A stretch of 64,000 nucleotides of DNA, from the NCBI RefSeq assembly GCF_042747725.1, contig NZ_JBHZGO010000082.1, forward strand, positions 62,001 through 126,000, given 5' to 3'. Within the stretch, counting starts at the first letter, position 1. The number at the start of each line of letters is the position of its first letter. The notes below the pieces were generated by a model that was given only the letters and a program-made list of their open reading frames with translations, did no database searches and had not been told where the DNA came from. Source of the stretch: FACHB-T130 sp042747725 (GTDB lineage: Bacteria > Cyanobacteriota > Cyanobacteriia > Cyanobacteriales > FACHB-T130). Position numbers and translations under genes: made by a program. Positions 54,510 to 63,073 of this stretch are shown piece by piece.

Positions 54510-55136
54510 TGCCGATGCATTAGCGACTGACCCAGTGTTGTCTTTAGCTGCGCCTGAAAATCGAGATTTAGGAGTGGTTATGGCTCTGCGGAAACCCAAT
54601 ACGGTTCAGTTAGCGCCAAAAATCTTTTAGCCCAGTAGCTCAGTAGGTTGGGTTGAGCAACGAAACCCAACATTTTTAGGATTTGGTTGGGTTGAGGAAC
54701 GAAACCCAACCTACAATTTTCCTTAACTGCGGCTGAAAATCGAGATTTAGGAATGGTTAAGGCTCTGGGGAAACCTCCTCAACGATTTGAGTTGACCCCT
54801 TATTTGGGTTTATTGCCTGCTTTTACGTGACATTTATGCTTATATTTTTAACTTGTTCAGGGACGTGAGATCCTAGCTCAGTAGCAACGAAACCCAACCA
54901 AATCCTAAAAATGTTGGGTTTCGTTCCTCAACCCAACCTACAATTTTCCTTAACTGCGGCTGAAAATCGAGATTTAGGAATGGTTAAGGCTCTGGGGAAA
55001 CCTCCTCAACGATTTGAGTTGACCCCTTATTTGGGTTTATTGCCTGCTTTTACGTGACATTTATGCTTATGTTTTTAACTTGTTCAGGGACGTGAGATCC
55101 TAGAGAAAGTGAATATGGTCAATAGAGTCTCACAGA
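54510..55136. repeat. Repeat-rich stretch before por
   Basis: The stretch has no gene. It contains a 174-bp direct repeat (54703-54876 and 54930-55103) with one mismatch noticed, and a third, partial copy of its first ~60 bp at about 54540-54600. An inverted-repeat module rich in GTTGGGTTTCGTT/AACGAAACCCAAC lies at 54640-54710 and again, inverted, at 54882-54941. The second 174-bp copy ends 33 bp before the por ATG, so both copies carry what may be the por upstream region. Confidence 0.85.
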
Positions 55137-56105
55137 ATGGAACAGAATCGTAAGCCAACGGTTGTAATCACGGGTGCCTCCTCAGGGGTTGGTTTGTACG
55201 GTGCAAAAGCGCTTGCCAAAAGGGGATGGCACGTAGTCATGGCTTGTCGGGATTTGGAGAAGGGGCAAAAAGCTGCCGAAATGGTGGAAATCCCCCAAGA
55301 CAGCTACACCCTCATGCAAATTGACCTAGCCTCTTTAGAGAGCGTTCGCCAGTTTGTGAATAACTTCAGAGCCAGCGGCAAGTCCCTGGACGCTTTGGTG
55401 TGCAACGCCGCAGTTTATCTACCTTTATTAAAAGAACCAATGCGGAGCGCCGAAGGTTATGAACTGAGCGTCGCGACGAATCACTTGGGTCATTTCCTCT
55501 TGTGCAACCTGATGTTGGAGGATCTGAAAAAGTCCTCTTATCCAGATCGCAGACTCGTGATTTTGGGAACCGTGACAGCCAATCCGAAGGAGTTGGGTGG
55601 TAAGATTCCGATTCCAGCGCCTCCAGATTTAGGCAATCTCCAAGGCTTTGAAGCTGGTTTCAAAGAGCCAATTTCGATGATTAACGGCAAGAAGTTTAAA
55701 CCCGGCAAAGCGTACAAAGATAGCAAACTTTGCAATGTTTTGACCATGCGGGAACTGCATCGGCGCTATCATTCTGCAACAGGCATCACCTTCAACTCTC
55801 TCTATCCCGGATGCGTTGCAGATACACCTCTGTTCCGCAACCACTATCCTCTGTTTCGGAAAATCTTCCCGCTGTTCCAAAAGAACATTACCGGGGGATA
55901 CGTGTCTCAAGAGCTAGCAGGGGAAAGGGTTGGCGCGATCGTTGCCGATCCTGAATACAAGGAATCTGGGATGTATTGGAGTTGGGGAAATCGCCAGAAA
56001 CCCGGTCGTCAGTCTTTTGTGCAAGAGGTTTCTGACGAAGCTAGCGATGATAACAAAGCTCAAAAGCTGTGGGATTTGAGCGCCAAGTTAGTTGGAGTCG
56101 CGTAA
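55137..56105 (+). CDS. por: Light-dependent protochlorophyllide oxidoreductase
   Basis: This 322-residue short-chain reductase reduces protochlorophyllide to chlorophyllide using NADPH and light. The NADP motif is ITGASSGVGLYGAKALAKRG, the active site is YKDSK, and the LPOR-type insert occurs with TFNSLYPGCVADTPLFRNH. C-terminal residues (WSWGNRQKPGRQSFVQEVS) match cyanobacterial enzymes. It is a single gene, preceded by the duplicated block and followed by a strong hairpin. Confidence 0.97.
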   Translation: MEQNRKPTVVITGASSGVGLYGAKALAKRGWHVVMACRDLEKGQKAAEMVEIPQDSYTLMQIDLASLESVRQFVNNFRASGKSLDALVCNAAVYLPLLKEPMRSAEGYELSVATNHLGHFLLCNLMLEDLKKSSYPDRRLVILGTVTANPKELGGKIPIPAPPDLGNLQGFEAGFKEPISMINGKKFKPGKAYKDSKLCNVLTMRELHRRYHSATGITFNSLYPGCVADTPLFRNHYPLFRKIFPLFQKNITGGYVSQELAGERVGAIVADPEYKESGMYWSWGNRQKPGRQSFVQEVSDEASDDNKAQKLWDLSAKLVGVA

Positions 56106-56219
56106 CGTAGGCTGGGTGTTACCATCCGTACAAACTTGTCTTCACGATTGAATTGATCTATAGAGTGTCGAGTGCTTGATTGTCATTCTTTCGGTGGGTA
56201 TTTTACCCGACACAGGAAA

Positions 56220-56248
56220 TAGCCTCAAAGTTATTCGCTTTGAGGCTA
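56220..56248. terminator. 11-bp-stem hairpin between por and the convergent gene
   Basis: TAGCCTCAAAG / CTTTGAGGCTA is a perfect 11-bp stem with a 7-nt loop (TTATTCG), located between the convergent por and minus-strand genes. TATTCTC follows on the plus strand. It probably acts as a bidirectional terminator. Confidence 0.65.
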
Positions 56249-56302
56249 TTCTCATCCAAACCGTTAATTGAAGTAGGACGATCGCGGCTTTTTTATCGCT
56301 AG

Positions 56303-56998
56303 TTACTGACCAGAAGCCTCCGGACTATCGGCAGCAGGGTTTTGTTGACTGCTGGATGTGGGATCTGTTGCACTCGATTCGTCTTGAGCCGGAGTGCGAT
56401 CGCTCTCACTTTCGGACTGTGTGGGAGCAGTTTGTGTAGAAGGTGCTTGTTGAGCCTCAGGCTGCTTTGGCTCAGCTTTGGGCACAGTAATGTTGATGTT
56501 AGGTGCCGGAGCTTGCTGTTGAGGTGCTGGAGCTTGCTGTTGAGGAACTGGAACAAGAACATCCCTGGTTCTTTCAATGATCGTGGTTTCTTTTTTAGGA
56601 GCTTGTTTCGCTTCCGGAGCTGGCTTCGCATCCGGAGCTGGCTTCGCATCTGGTTTTTGAGGAACCACAATATTTGGGATAACTGGAGTGGGTGCCTCAT
56701 TCCGTTGGTTTAAAAAGAACAAAGCCCCAGCAGTCAAGCCCACCAGCGAAGTCAGGAGCAAGCCAATTACCAAGCCACTCGCCGCATTGTTGTTATCCCG
56801 AACAGCTAAATTCTCTTCTTGGTAGCTGCGCTCGGAGACTCGACCGCTAACGTAACCATCCTGGTAGGAGTCAGAGTTAGGCTTAGCAAAGCCATTATTA
56901 ACTGTTCTTTCTGTTTTCGTTACGTTGGTGTGAGTATGACCGTTAGCGTCATTGTAAGAATCCTGACGAACTTCACGGTAATCATTTTGATTAGCCAT
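56303..56998 (-). CDS. Membrane protein with long Pro/Gln-rich tail
   Basis: This 231-residue protein has a hydrophilic N-terminal region (about 70 residues, Asn/Asp rich) and one membrane segment (GLVIGLLLTSLVGLTAGALFF). A long low-complexity C-terminal part is rich in Pro, Ala, Gln and Lys, with repeats DAKPAP and QQQAPAP, and Ser/Asp rich near the end. It is likely anchored in the plasma membrane with the tail outside. The start ATG 56998 is chosen as the first to begin the conserved-looking MANQNDY; an extension to 57076 is less likely. The function is unknown. Confidence 0.65.
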   Translation of the reverse strand: MANQNDYREVRQDSYNDANGHTHTNVTKTERTVNNGFAKPNSDSYQDGYVSGRVSERSYQEENLAVRDNNNAASGLVIGLLLTSLVGLTAGALFFLNQRNEAPTPVIPNIVVPQKPDAKPAPDAKPAPEAKQAPKKETTIIERTRDVLVPVPQQQAPAPQQQAPAPNINITVPKAEPKQPEAQQAPSTQTAPTQSESESDRTPAQDESSATDPTSSSQQNPAADSPEASGQ

Positions 56999-57710
56999 AG
57001 CTGTTGATAAACTCCCAAAAAAATGTAAATAAATTAGAACTTTGAAAGTCTGTATGCGTGAAGCACTTTCTTTCAAAAAAGAATTCTTAGCTTTGTTGTA
57101 GTTTGATTTGCTACTTCCGCTTGAATTGTTTTCAGAATAACTTCTGCGATCGCACCAACGGCTCTATCTCAAGAGTGTATTGTTATTTATATCAAAGGGC
57201 TGACTGTTCCATAACTGCTACAAGTTATTAGGGAAAGCCGATCAATATAGAATAAGCTTAGTAAAACGAAGCTACTTTCAATTAAAAGGCTATCTTTACT
57301 AAAACTTTATTTTTTAATGGGCTATCTTCACTCAATATTTATAGGTAAAAGCAACTACCTATGCTAAGTATTCATTCGTTTGTCGTCATGGACGTTCATA
57401 GATAAATGGCGCTGACATCAGGAGAAATCCGAGAATTGATAGGTAAGAGCATCGCCTGTTTAGCTCAGATAAAAGAGCGGGTGATCGCTTGGGGTTGGTG
57501 ATGATGGGTTTCGTGCCTCAACCCATCCTACGGGAGTGAAGCGACCGCACTAGGATGAATTTTTGCAAAGAATTGAGAAGTACGATCGCACTCCTCTCTA
57601 TTCTAGGCACCAGAATAGAGAGGACAATATTCTATCAAAAAGACAGATAAATTGGCACTCGGCATAAAGTTAAAATTAAGAGCAGAATTGACTCTTGAGC
57701 ATAAGAAAAA
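56999..57710. other. Gene-free stretch with a hairpin and a repeat relative
   Basis: No intact gene was found. A perfect 12-bp-arm hairpin (CCTCTCTATTCT, 7-nt loop, AGAATAGAGAGG) lies at 57593-57623. GATGGGTTTCGTGCCTCAACCCATC at about 57504 is related to the GGGTTTCGTT repeats near 54.7 kb. Confidence 0.5.
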
Positions 57711-57815
57711 ATGGACTGGCGAGAATACATTCATTCTGACCCCAAAATCCTGTACACAACAAACTTGATGAAGAATTGTCGGTTTGTTTGTGACGATATG
57801 TACTTAGTCAATTAG
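57711..57815 (+). pseudogene. Fragment of a DUF433 antitoxin gene
   Basis: ATG at 57711 begins MDWREYIHSDPKILY, a common start of DUF433 proteins, but the frame then departs (TTNLMKNCRF...) and stops after 34 codons, before the usual KGTR block. It appears to be a 5' remnant. Confidence 0.5.
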
Positions 57816-57834
57816 CCAGGTTTGAGGGGTTGAT

Positions 57835-58203
57835 ATGTCTAGTTCGCAAGCACCATATCCATATCGTGGGAGAGTACAAGCTCAAGGGGAAGATATCCAG
57901 CAAGATGGTGGCTACAGCCACCCTTGGGCACAAAACAACCCTGTTACCGATCAAGATGGCTTATCATTTCTTGCTAAGATTGAAGGACAGTGCAGTGAGC
58001 CTCAAAAAGCACTACGCAAAATCCCCTTTGCTAAAGCTAGACGTTTTGTTAAGCAGGCGAGTGAGCAAGGTGGTGTCGGGCCTGAAACGCAGCCCCACTC
58101 ATTTCAAGATCCTAAGCGTGATAGGCGTAAGTATAACAGTGTTCGTGTTGACATTGAGATTGTGAGTGGTCTCACCTTTGTCCCTTTGAAAAAAGTAGAA
58201 TGA
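57835..58203 (+). CDS. Unrecognised 122-residue protein, first gene of a pair
   Basis: This 122-residue hydrophilic protein starts MSSSQAPYPYRGRVQAQGED and contains PWAQNNPVTDQDGLSFLAKI, PFAKARRFVKQA and a C-terminal RRKYNSVRVDIEIVSGLTFVP. It has no signal or TM segment. The blocks look conserved-family-like, but I do not recognise the function. An alternative frame in the same bases (57830-58165) is not supported. Its stop overlaps the start of the next gene as ATGA, so the two proteins are probably made together and may interact. Confidence 0.75.
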   Translation: MSSSQAPYPYRGRVQAQGEDIQQDGGYSHPWAQNNPVTDQDGLSFLAKIEGQCSEPQKALRKIPFAKARRFVKQASEQGGVGPETQPHSFQDPKRDRRKYNSVRVDIEIVSGLTFVPLKKVE

Positions 58204-59861
58204 CAACTATCCTTGCCACGGTAAAGCAATTTTTAGACTCCGACAATACCGACGGAGCCAGAGAAGAAGTTGCAAAAACTCTCAGTAACCTGAAAGCAGC
58301 GGATGCCAGTATTCGAGATTTTGCTGCACTACTTGCTCTGGGATCGCAGAACGCTTTAGAAATAGGCTTAGGAGCATTGGGACGTGAACTTCTTAAGAGA
58401 GATCGGGAAGTCAATATTGACGCAATCTGGGTACTTCTCGCAGCAGTATTATCAAGAGCAGACATCACTGCTAATAGTCCATCAAGAATCAGTATTCTTG
58501 GGCTTACCTGTTATGTGGAGAATTGGGAATTACCTATTTTTGCCATACTTACTCCTGCACTAGACTCTTTTTTTAAGATGAGCCTTTCTGAAGGAAGTCA
58601 ACTTATTGCTGAACAAACTCTAGATTTCATCGCCACTTGGGGAGAGAGTTATGCAAAAGCTCCTCGTACAAAGAAGCAACTTAGAGAGCTTAAATCTCTT
58701 ACTAAGTCGGTGCTGGATAAGGTAGATGATTTGGAGCTAAAAGACGAATGGGCGGAAGGATTGAATACATTCTTTCAATCAGCAGATGATATGAAATATT
58801 CTGATGAACGTATTTGGTCTGCGGCGGGTGAATTGCTAAGAAAAATTGATACTAATAAAATCTTGAATTCTGATATAGGCTCAAAAGAATCTTCAAGGAC
58901 AAAAGAGAATATATCTCGACTAATTACTTCATCTCTTGCAGCACTTGGAACAATCCTTGGCGGTGATGGTCTATCAGTTGTCGTTCGGATTGCTGCTAAA
59001 CCTAAAGAGAACAACTTTTGGTCAGTCGGTGCTAGTGCAATTGACAAGTTAGAGCGCTTATTTCAGGAAGTTGCAGATATGTTAAAAATAAAAGAACCTC
59101 CTACATTTACACCTGTACATGGATTACAAGGTTCATGGATACAGATTCTTCATATAAGTCTCAATTCTAATCAATCAACGTCGCTTGCAACGGCTATCAA
59201 ATCTCTTTCCTCAACAGAATATCAAGAGAATGAAACCAACTCATCTCTGGCTAATAGCTGGCGAGAGTGCGTAACAAGACTCAAAGAAGACGATCTTCGA
59301 GTAGATCTAGCTGTTTCTACTAATGAGCCAGAATTGCGCTTTGTTAGATCTATCTCTACAGAAGATATAGATATTCTCAGTTTTGAAGAGCCTCTTCAGC
59401 ACAATATTAGGGTTCTCTCTCGTGACGTTCCCCAGGCTGATAACCTTGAACGAGTTTTAGATTTCGCATCCCTATTGATTCAATATCCATCGTCTCTACC
59501 AACTATCCGACAAAATTTCTTAGAGACAGATGATATTACCAACAGATCCTTTTCTTACTATCGAAGAGCAGTAGAAATTCTTGGTCTTGCAGATGAACGT
59601 GGGCGACCAACCACCACCTGTTTTATGCTTAACCGTCTGTCAAGAGAAGCAAAAATGAGATTCCTGGCTTACCAATTTATATCATCAAACGTTGGGGCGG
59701 CATGGTTTAACTGGCAAGATGCACACAATCTTTCAGAGATTCGACCTGAGACAGCGGCTGAGTTCTTAATGGAAGTGTGTCCGTCACTTTCAGAAGATAC
59801 AGTTAAACGACGTGCTCAGACACTAAAATCTTGGCTAAAGATATTTCTTGAATACTGGTAA
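58200..59861 (+). CDS. Unrecognised 553-residue protein, second gene of a pair
   Basis: This 553-residue soluble protein is largely helical in residues ~1-290, perhaps repeat-like, with a mixed middle (~300-410) after a VHGLQGSWIQILH strand. The C-terminal segment (~425-553) contains RSFSYYRRAVEILGLADERG and ends SEDTVKRRAQTLKSWLKIFLEYW. That ending resembles small winged-helix-like segments found at the ends of some restriction- or AAA-associated proteins, which gives a weak hint of a DNA-linked or defence role. HIP1 sites are scarcer here than in neighbouring genes. Translation overlaps the upstream gene by 4 bp. Confidence 0.75.
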   Translation: MTTILATVKQFLDSDNTDGAREEVAKTLSNLKAADASIRDFAALLALGSQNALEIGLGALGRELLKRDREVNIDAIWVLLAAVLSRADITANSPSRISILGLTCYVENWELPIFAILTPALDSFFKMSLSEGSQLIAEQTLDFIATWGESYAKAPRTKKQLRELKSLTKSVLDKVDDLELKDEWAEGLNTFFQSADDMKYSDERIWSAAGELLRKIDTNKILNSDIGSKESSRTKENISRLITSSLAALGTILGGDGLSVVVRIAAKPKENNFWSVGASAIDKLERLFQEVADMLKIKEPPTFTPVHGLQGSWIQILHISLNSNQSTSLATAIKSLSSTEYQENETNSSLANSWRECVTRLKEDDLRVDLAVSTNEPELRFVRSISTEDIDILSFEEPLQHNIRVLSRDVPQADNLERVLDFASLLIQYPSSLPTIRQNFLETDDITNRSFSYYRRAVEILGLADERGRPTTTCFMLNRLSREAKMRFLAYQFISSNVGAAWFNWQDAHNLSEIRPETAAEFLMEVCPSLSEDTVKRRAQTLKSWLKIFLEYW

Positions 59862-60022
59862 GAGGAGGAAGTAAATTTCAACAAAATTCCGCTTTCTGAA
59901 TTAGCCTTGTATACCTATGCTACAATCCTTCGCAATGCGTCAGCGATCGCATCCTCTCCAACCACCCACAAACTCAGCCTCCAGAGGTGACAATCAAGCT
60001 ATAACTAGCGAAGGATAAAGTC

Positions 60023-60316
60023 ATGGCTGAAGTAGAAATCTATAGCGCAACCGTGTGTCCTTATGCCCATCGGACGCGGCTGACGCTTCTTGAGAAGGGT
60101 GTAGACTTTAAACTAACCGAGATTGATTTGCACAATAAGCCAGAGTGGTTTGCGGATGTCTCGCCTTATGGCAAAGTTCCAGTAATTAAACACGGTAGCG
60201 ATCGCGACTCAGTGCAAGGCATCAAACACACCGCAGACTTCTACATCGAGCAATATATACAATATGCCAATAACACCGCTTCCGGTATCACCGCCCAGGA
60301 AATGCGGCAAAATTGA
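60023..60316 (+). CDS. Truncated glutathione S-transferase N-terminal domain
   Basis: This 97-residue protein has a thioredoxin-like GST N-domain: EIYSATVCPYAHRTRLTLLEKGVDFKLTEIDL, then YGKVPVIKHG with the cis-Pro. After the expected HG the family would continue with a WESAIINEYL-like segment and a ~120-residue helical C-domain; here an unrelated short tail ends it. The gene is probably a relic of a full-length GST. It could still encode a small thioredoxin-fold protein. Confidence 0.75.
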   Translation: MAEVEIYSATVCPYAHRTRLTLLEKGVDFKLTEIDLHNKPEWFADVSPYGKVPVIKHGSDRDSVQGIKHTADFYIEQYIQYANNTASGITAQEMRQN

Positions 60317-60355
60317 AATTTGTCAAGTTAAAAGACATTGAAACAGAGCGATCGC

Positions 60356-60931
60356 TTAATTCAAAATCTGCGTCAAATCCAGCACAAATCCAGGTAAAAC
60401 ATCCTCACCTGACAAGCTAGTTGGAGATTGCAATACCTCGACATCCTGCGCTTGGCGATAAATTTCCACCCGTTGATTTTGAGGATCGATTAGCCAGCCC
60501 AAACGCACACCGTTATCAATATATTCCTGCATTTTGCGTTGCGCTGTCTTTAAGCTGTCAGTAGCAGAGCGCAATTCTACAGCAAAATCGGGAGCCATTG
60601 GGAGAAATCTTTCCGGATCTGGGTTCAGGGCTTCTAATCGTTCCCGCGACACCCAGGAAGCATCAGGAGAACGGTTTGCACCATTGGGAAGCTTGTAACC
60701 TGTTGAAGAGTCAAAAGCCAACCCTGTACCATCTGCGTCTGTCCAATTGCCTAAACGTTGCGTCAGTCTCCCATTGCGGTTTCCGCTTCCCCATCCCGTC
60801 GGTGGCATAATAATTAATTCTGCTTCAGCCGTGCGCTCAAGACGCAAATCCCGGTTATTCAGACACAGTTGGAAGAACTGCTCATCTGTTAACTCAATGG
60901 CGGGGCTTAAATTTAGGATAAGGGCAGTCAT
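60356..60931 (-). CDS. Uma2 family (DUF820) protein
   Basis: This 191-residue member of the PD-(D/E)XK-like Uma2 family, abundant in cyanobacteria, starts LTDEQFFQLCLNNRDLRLER. Core residues include SPDASWVS (Asp), PDFAVELRSATDS (Glu) and KMQEYIDNGVRLGWLIDPQNQRVEIYR (Lys). The blocks are complete, so it seems intact. Its biological role is unknown; some suggest nuclease activity. Remnants of relatives lie at 45343-45428 and 46254-46483. Confidence 0.92.
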   Translation of the reverse strand: MTALILNLSPAIELTDEQFFQLCLNNRDLRLERTAEAELIIMPPTGWGSGNRNGRLTQRLGNWTDADGTGLAFDSSTGYKLPNGANRSPDASWVSRERLEALNPDPERFLPMAPDFAVELRSATDSLKTAQRKMQEYIDNGVRLGWLIDPQNQRVEIYRQAQDVEVLQSPTSLSGEDVLPGFVLDLTQILN

Positions 60932-61038
60932 CGGTTGCCTTTCGACTCGCTAATAGTAAGGTAGCACGGAAAAAAAAAGAAAGCGATCGCGTCCGGGAAT
61001 CCACTATCATCTCTTTTAGATCAACAGTCGCAATTTTC

Positions 61039-62550
61039 CTACCTGGAAGATTCCTTCAATAAATAATGTTCCACCGTCCCTTTTTCATCTTCATAAGTTT
61101 TTGAGTAATTTTCGTCGAGATAAGTCCTGAATTGATTGTTATTCTTAAATGTTTGAATCCATCTTGCCAGGACAATTTGTTCGGGACGATATTTTTTCAA
61201 AACAGCAATGATATCATCGAAAGTTAAATTTCCCGATCGAAATCGTTTGTCTGACATGACGGCAATTTCCGGAGGAACCGGCAAACCCGCATAAAATGCG
61301 TAAATCGGACGATCTGTGAATATCCATTGAGTAGAATCCTTGTGTTTCAACACTAGATTCATAACTTCAAGACTTTTGGGTGGTTTTCCTTTAGGCTTAG
61401 CAGGAATCGCAATCATGGACACAATGAGAAGTGCTGTTGCTAAGATGGGAAAAATTAGCTTTTTGAAGTTTAGCGATTTTAGATTAGAATTCCACCCTTT
61501 TGGAAATAAATTAATTACTAAATCAACTCCATAGGCAGCTAACCAGCAGATGGGAATCGCCAGTAAAGGATAGTAGTGATACCAAACAGGTTTATGCTTG
61601 AGGAGAATTAGGCTAGCAGTCACCAGCCATGTTAAAGGAAAAATTCCTTCTCTTTGTTTTTTAAATAAAATTGCTAAACTACCGATAAACGCCAAAAACA
61701 CATAGTCATAGTCTTGATGAAGAAAATAAGGTAAATTTTCAATATTATTAAAGTTTGTTGATTTATCTTGAACTCTCTCTCCCAAGTGTGCTTGAACTAG
61801 CTGTTCATAATTAAAAGCTTGAAAAACAAAACCAATCCCTAGATAACTAACTGCAAGAACAATTAACCATAAAATTAGGGGAGAGAAAACGGAAGACGAA
61901 AGAGAGTCTTTTAATTTACTTTTCTCCGGTTCTCGCCGTTTAAAATCTAGCAGATAAAAAAGCATTAAAGGAATCAGAAATATAGTAAATAGTTTCGTTT
62001 GCAAGGATACTGCTAGAACGGCTCCTGATAAAATAATGAAACGTTTACGAAGGTGCCGTTTGTAGAGAGTTAGCAAATAAATAGAGAGCATTGCCAGCGA
62101 TAAAGAGGGAATACCAATCATCACGGAAATGCTGAGTCTAACAAATAGCCATGAAGTGAAGAGTAATAGTGTAGCGACAATAGCAGGTATTATTCCTAAA
62201 GAGAGGCGTAGAATTTGATAAAAAGACCAGATTAGAAGTGCTGAGAAGAGTATAACCAACAAGCGTGCAGCAAAAACTGAATATCCAAATATATTAAACC
62301 AGTACGATAATAAAACTGTGAATAGAGGTGGTTGATCGCTCCATATCTGCGTATATAGAGAAAAGCCTTGCGAGTATAAAAATGCCTTGATTAAGTTTAA
62401 TCCCTCATCATAATCAAATTCAAAAGCTTGATAGACTGGTCTGATGACAAGTACAAAGCCAACATAGAGCGACATGATGAATAGGTGAAAAAAAACATTG
62501 TTAAATTTGCTCATAATTAGTAAAGTAACATTAAAATAGCCAGCAGTCAT
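61039..62550 (-). CDS. GT-C membrane glycosyltransferase (GT39/PMT-like)
   Basis: This 503-residue polytopic protein has about 11-12 TM segments and a first periplasmic loop with FDYDEGLNLIKAFLYSQGFSLYTQIWSDQPPLF, the Asp-Glu motif of GT39/ArnT-like enzymes. The C-terminal ~110 residues are soluble. GT-C enzymes transfer sugars from polyprenyl-phosphate donors outside the membrane. The substrate is unknown. It is divergent from another GT39-like gene at 63074, and both begin with similar topologies. Confidence 0.83.
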   Translation of the reverse strand: MTAGYFNVTLLIMSKFNNVFFHLFIMSLYVGFVLVIRPVYQAFEFDYDEGLNLIKAFLYSQGFSLYTQIWSDQPPLFTVLLSYWFNIFGYSVFAARLLVILFSALLIWSFYQILRLSLGIIPAIVATLLLFTSWLFVRLSISVMIGIPSLSLAMLSIYLLTLYKRHLRKRFIILSGAVLAVSLQTKLFTIFLIPLMLFYLLDFKRREPEKSKLKDSLSSSVFSPLILWLIVLAVSYLGIGFVFQAFNYEQLVQAHLGERVQDKSTNFNNIENLPYFLHQDYDYVFLAFIGSLAILFKKQREGIFPLTWLVTASLILLKHKPVWYHYYPLLAIPICWLAAYGVDLVINLFPKGWNSNLKSLNFKKLIFPILATALLIVSMIAIPAKPKGKPPKSLEVMNLVLKHKDSTQWIFTDRPIYAFYAGLPVPPEIAVMSDKRFRSGNLTFDDIIAVLKKYRPEQIVLARWIQTFKNNNQFRTYLDENYSKTYEDEKGTVEHYLLKESSR

Positions 62551-63073
62551 AGCAGAGAATTGGAAAAATTCCGCTATTGATTGGGGAAATAAAAGAAAGT
62601 TTATACATTGTTAAGCTACCGGAGAATTTATTAACTTAGACAAGTTCCCTCAACGGGATGAAATTACCAATCTGGGTCACTTAGCTGTTATACTCAGTTT
62701 GGCTCGACGTGAGAGATGCGAAGCTCGTGCATTCCGTGGCGCTAACTGATACGCTTGCGCGATTACTTTGGAGTTAGTTCTTCTCTTGAATCGCATTTCC
62801 ACAAAAGTAGGTGTTTTGAGGTCTGTGTTACTTTTACCCAGCTTGTGTTTGAGTCAAGCCACCACTTTAGTTTTATACTTGTCCTTCCTCTGAAAATCAA
62901 AAGTGAGGAATTGTCAAAGTTTTTTGTCGGCGTGTCCGGTTGTTTGATTTATTACCTTACTTACCGATATACCTCGCGCCATCATTATGTTAACTTGTCA
63001 CGAGTGAACAGACTTATTATTACATATTTAGAAATATCCCCCATTTAGCTAAAAGTTTAAGCGGCACGGCAAG
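62551..63073. promoter_or_regulatory. Divergent gap between two GT39-like genes
   Basis: This 523-bp region has no gene I can support; a 97-codon plus-strand frame (62755-63048) has no family features and an irregular composition. Promoters for both flanking genes must be here, but I cannot place them. Confidence 0.4.

Noticed and set aside
56299..56700. 133-codon frame overlapping the Pro-rich membrane protein
   Set aside because: It is an alternative frame of a low-complexity tail; the other frame has a TM segment and plausible start.
57830..58165. 111-codon frame overlapping the 122-residue gene
   Set aside because: The 57835 frame is longer, couples to the next gene by ATGA and has a more protein-like composition.
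62755..63048. 97-codon frame between the two GT39-like genes
   Set aside because: It has no family match that I can see, irregular composition and no ribosome-binding site.
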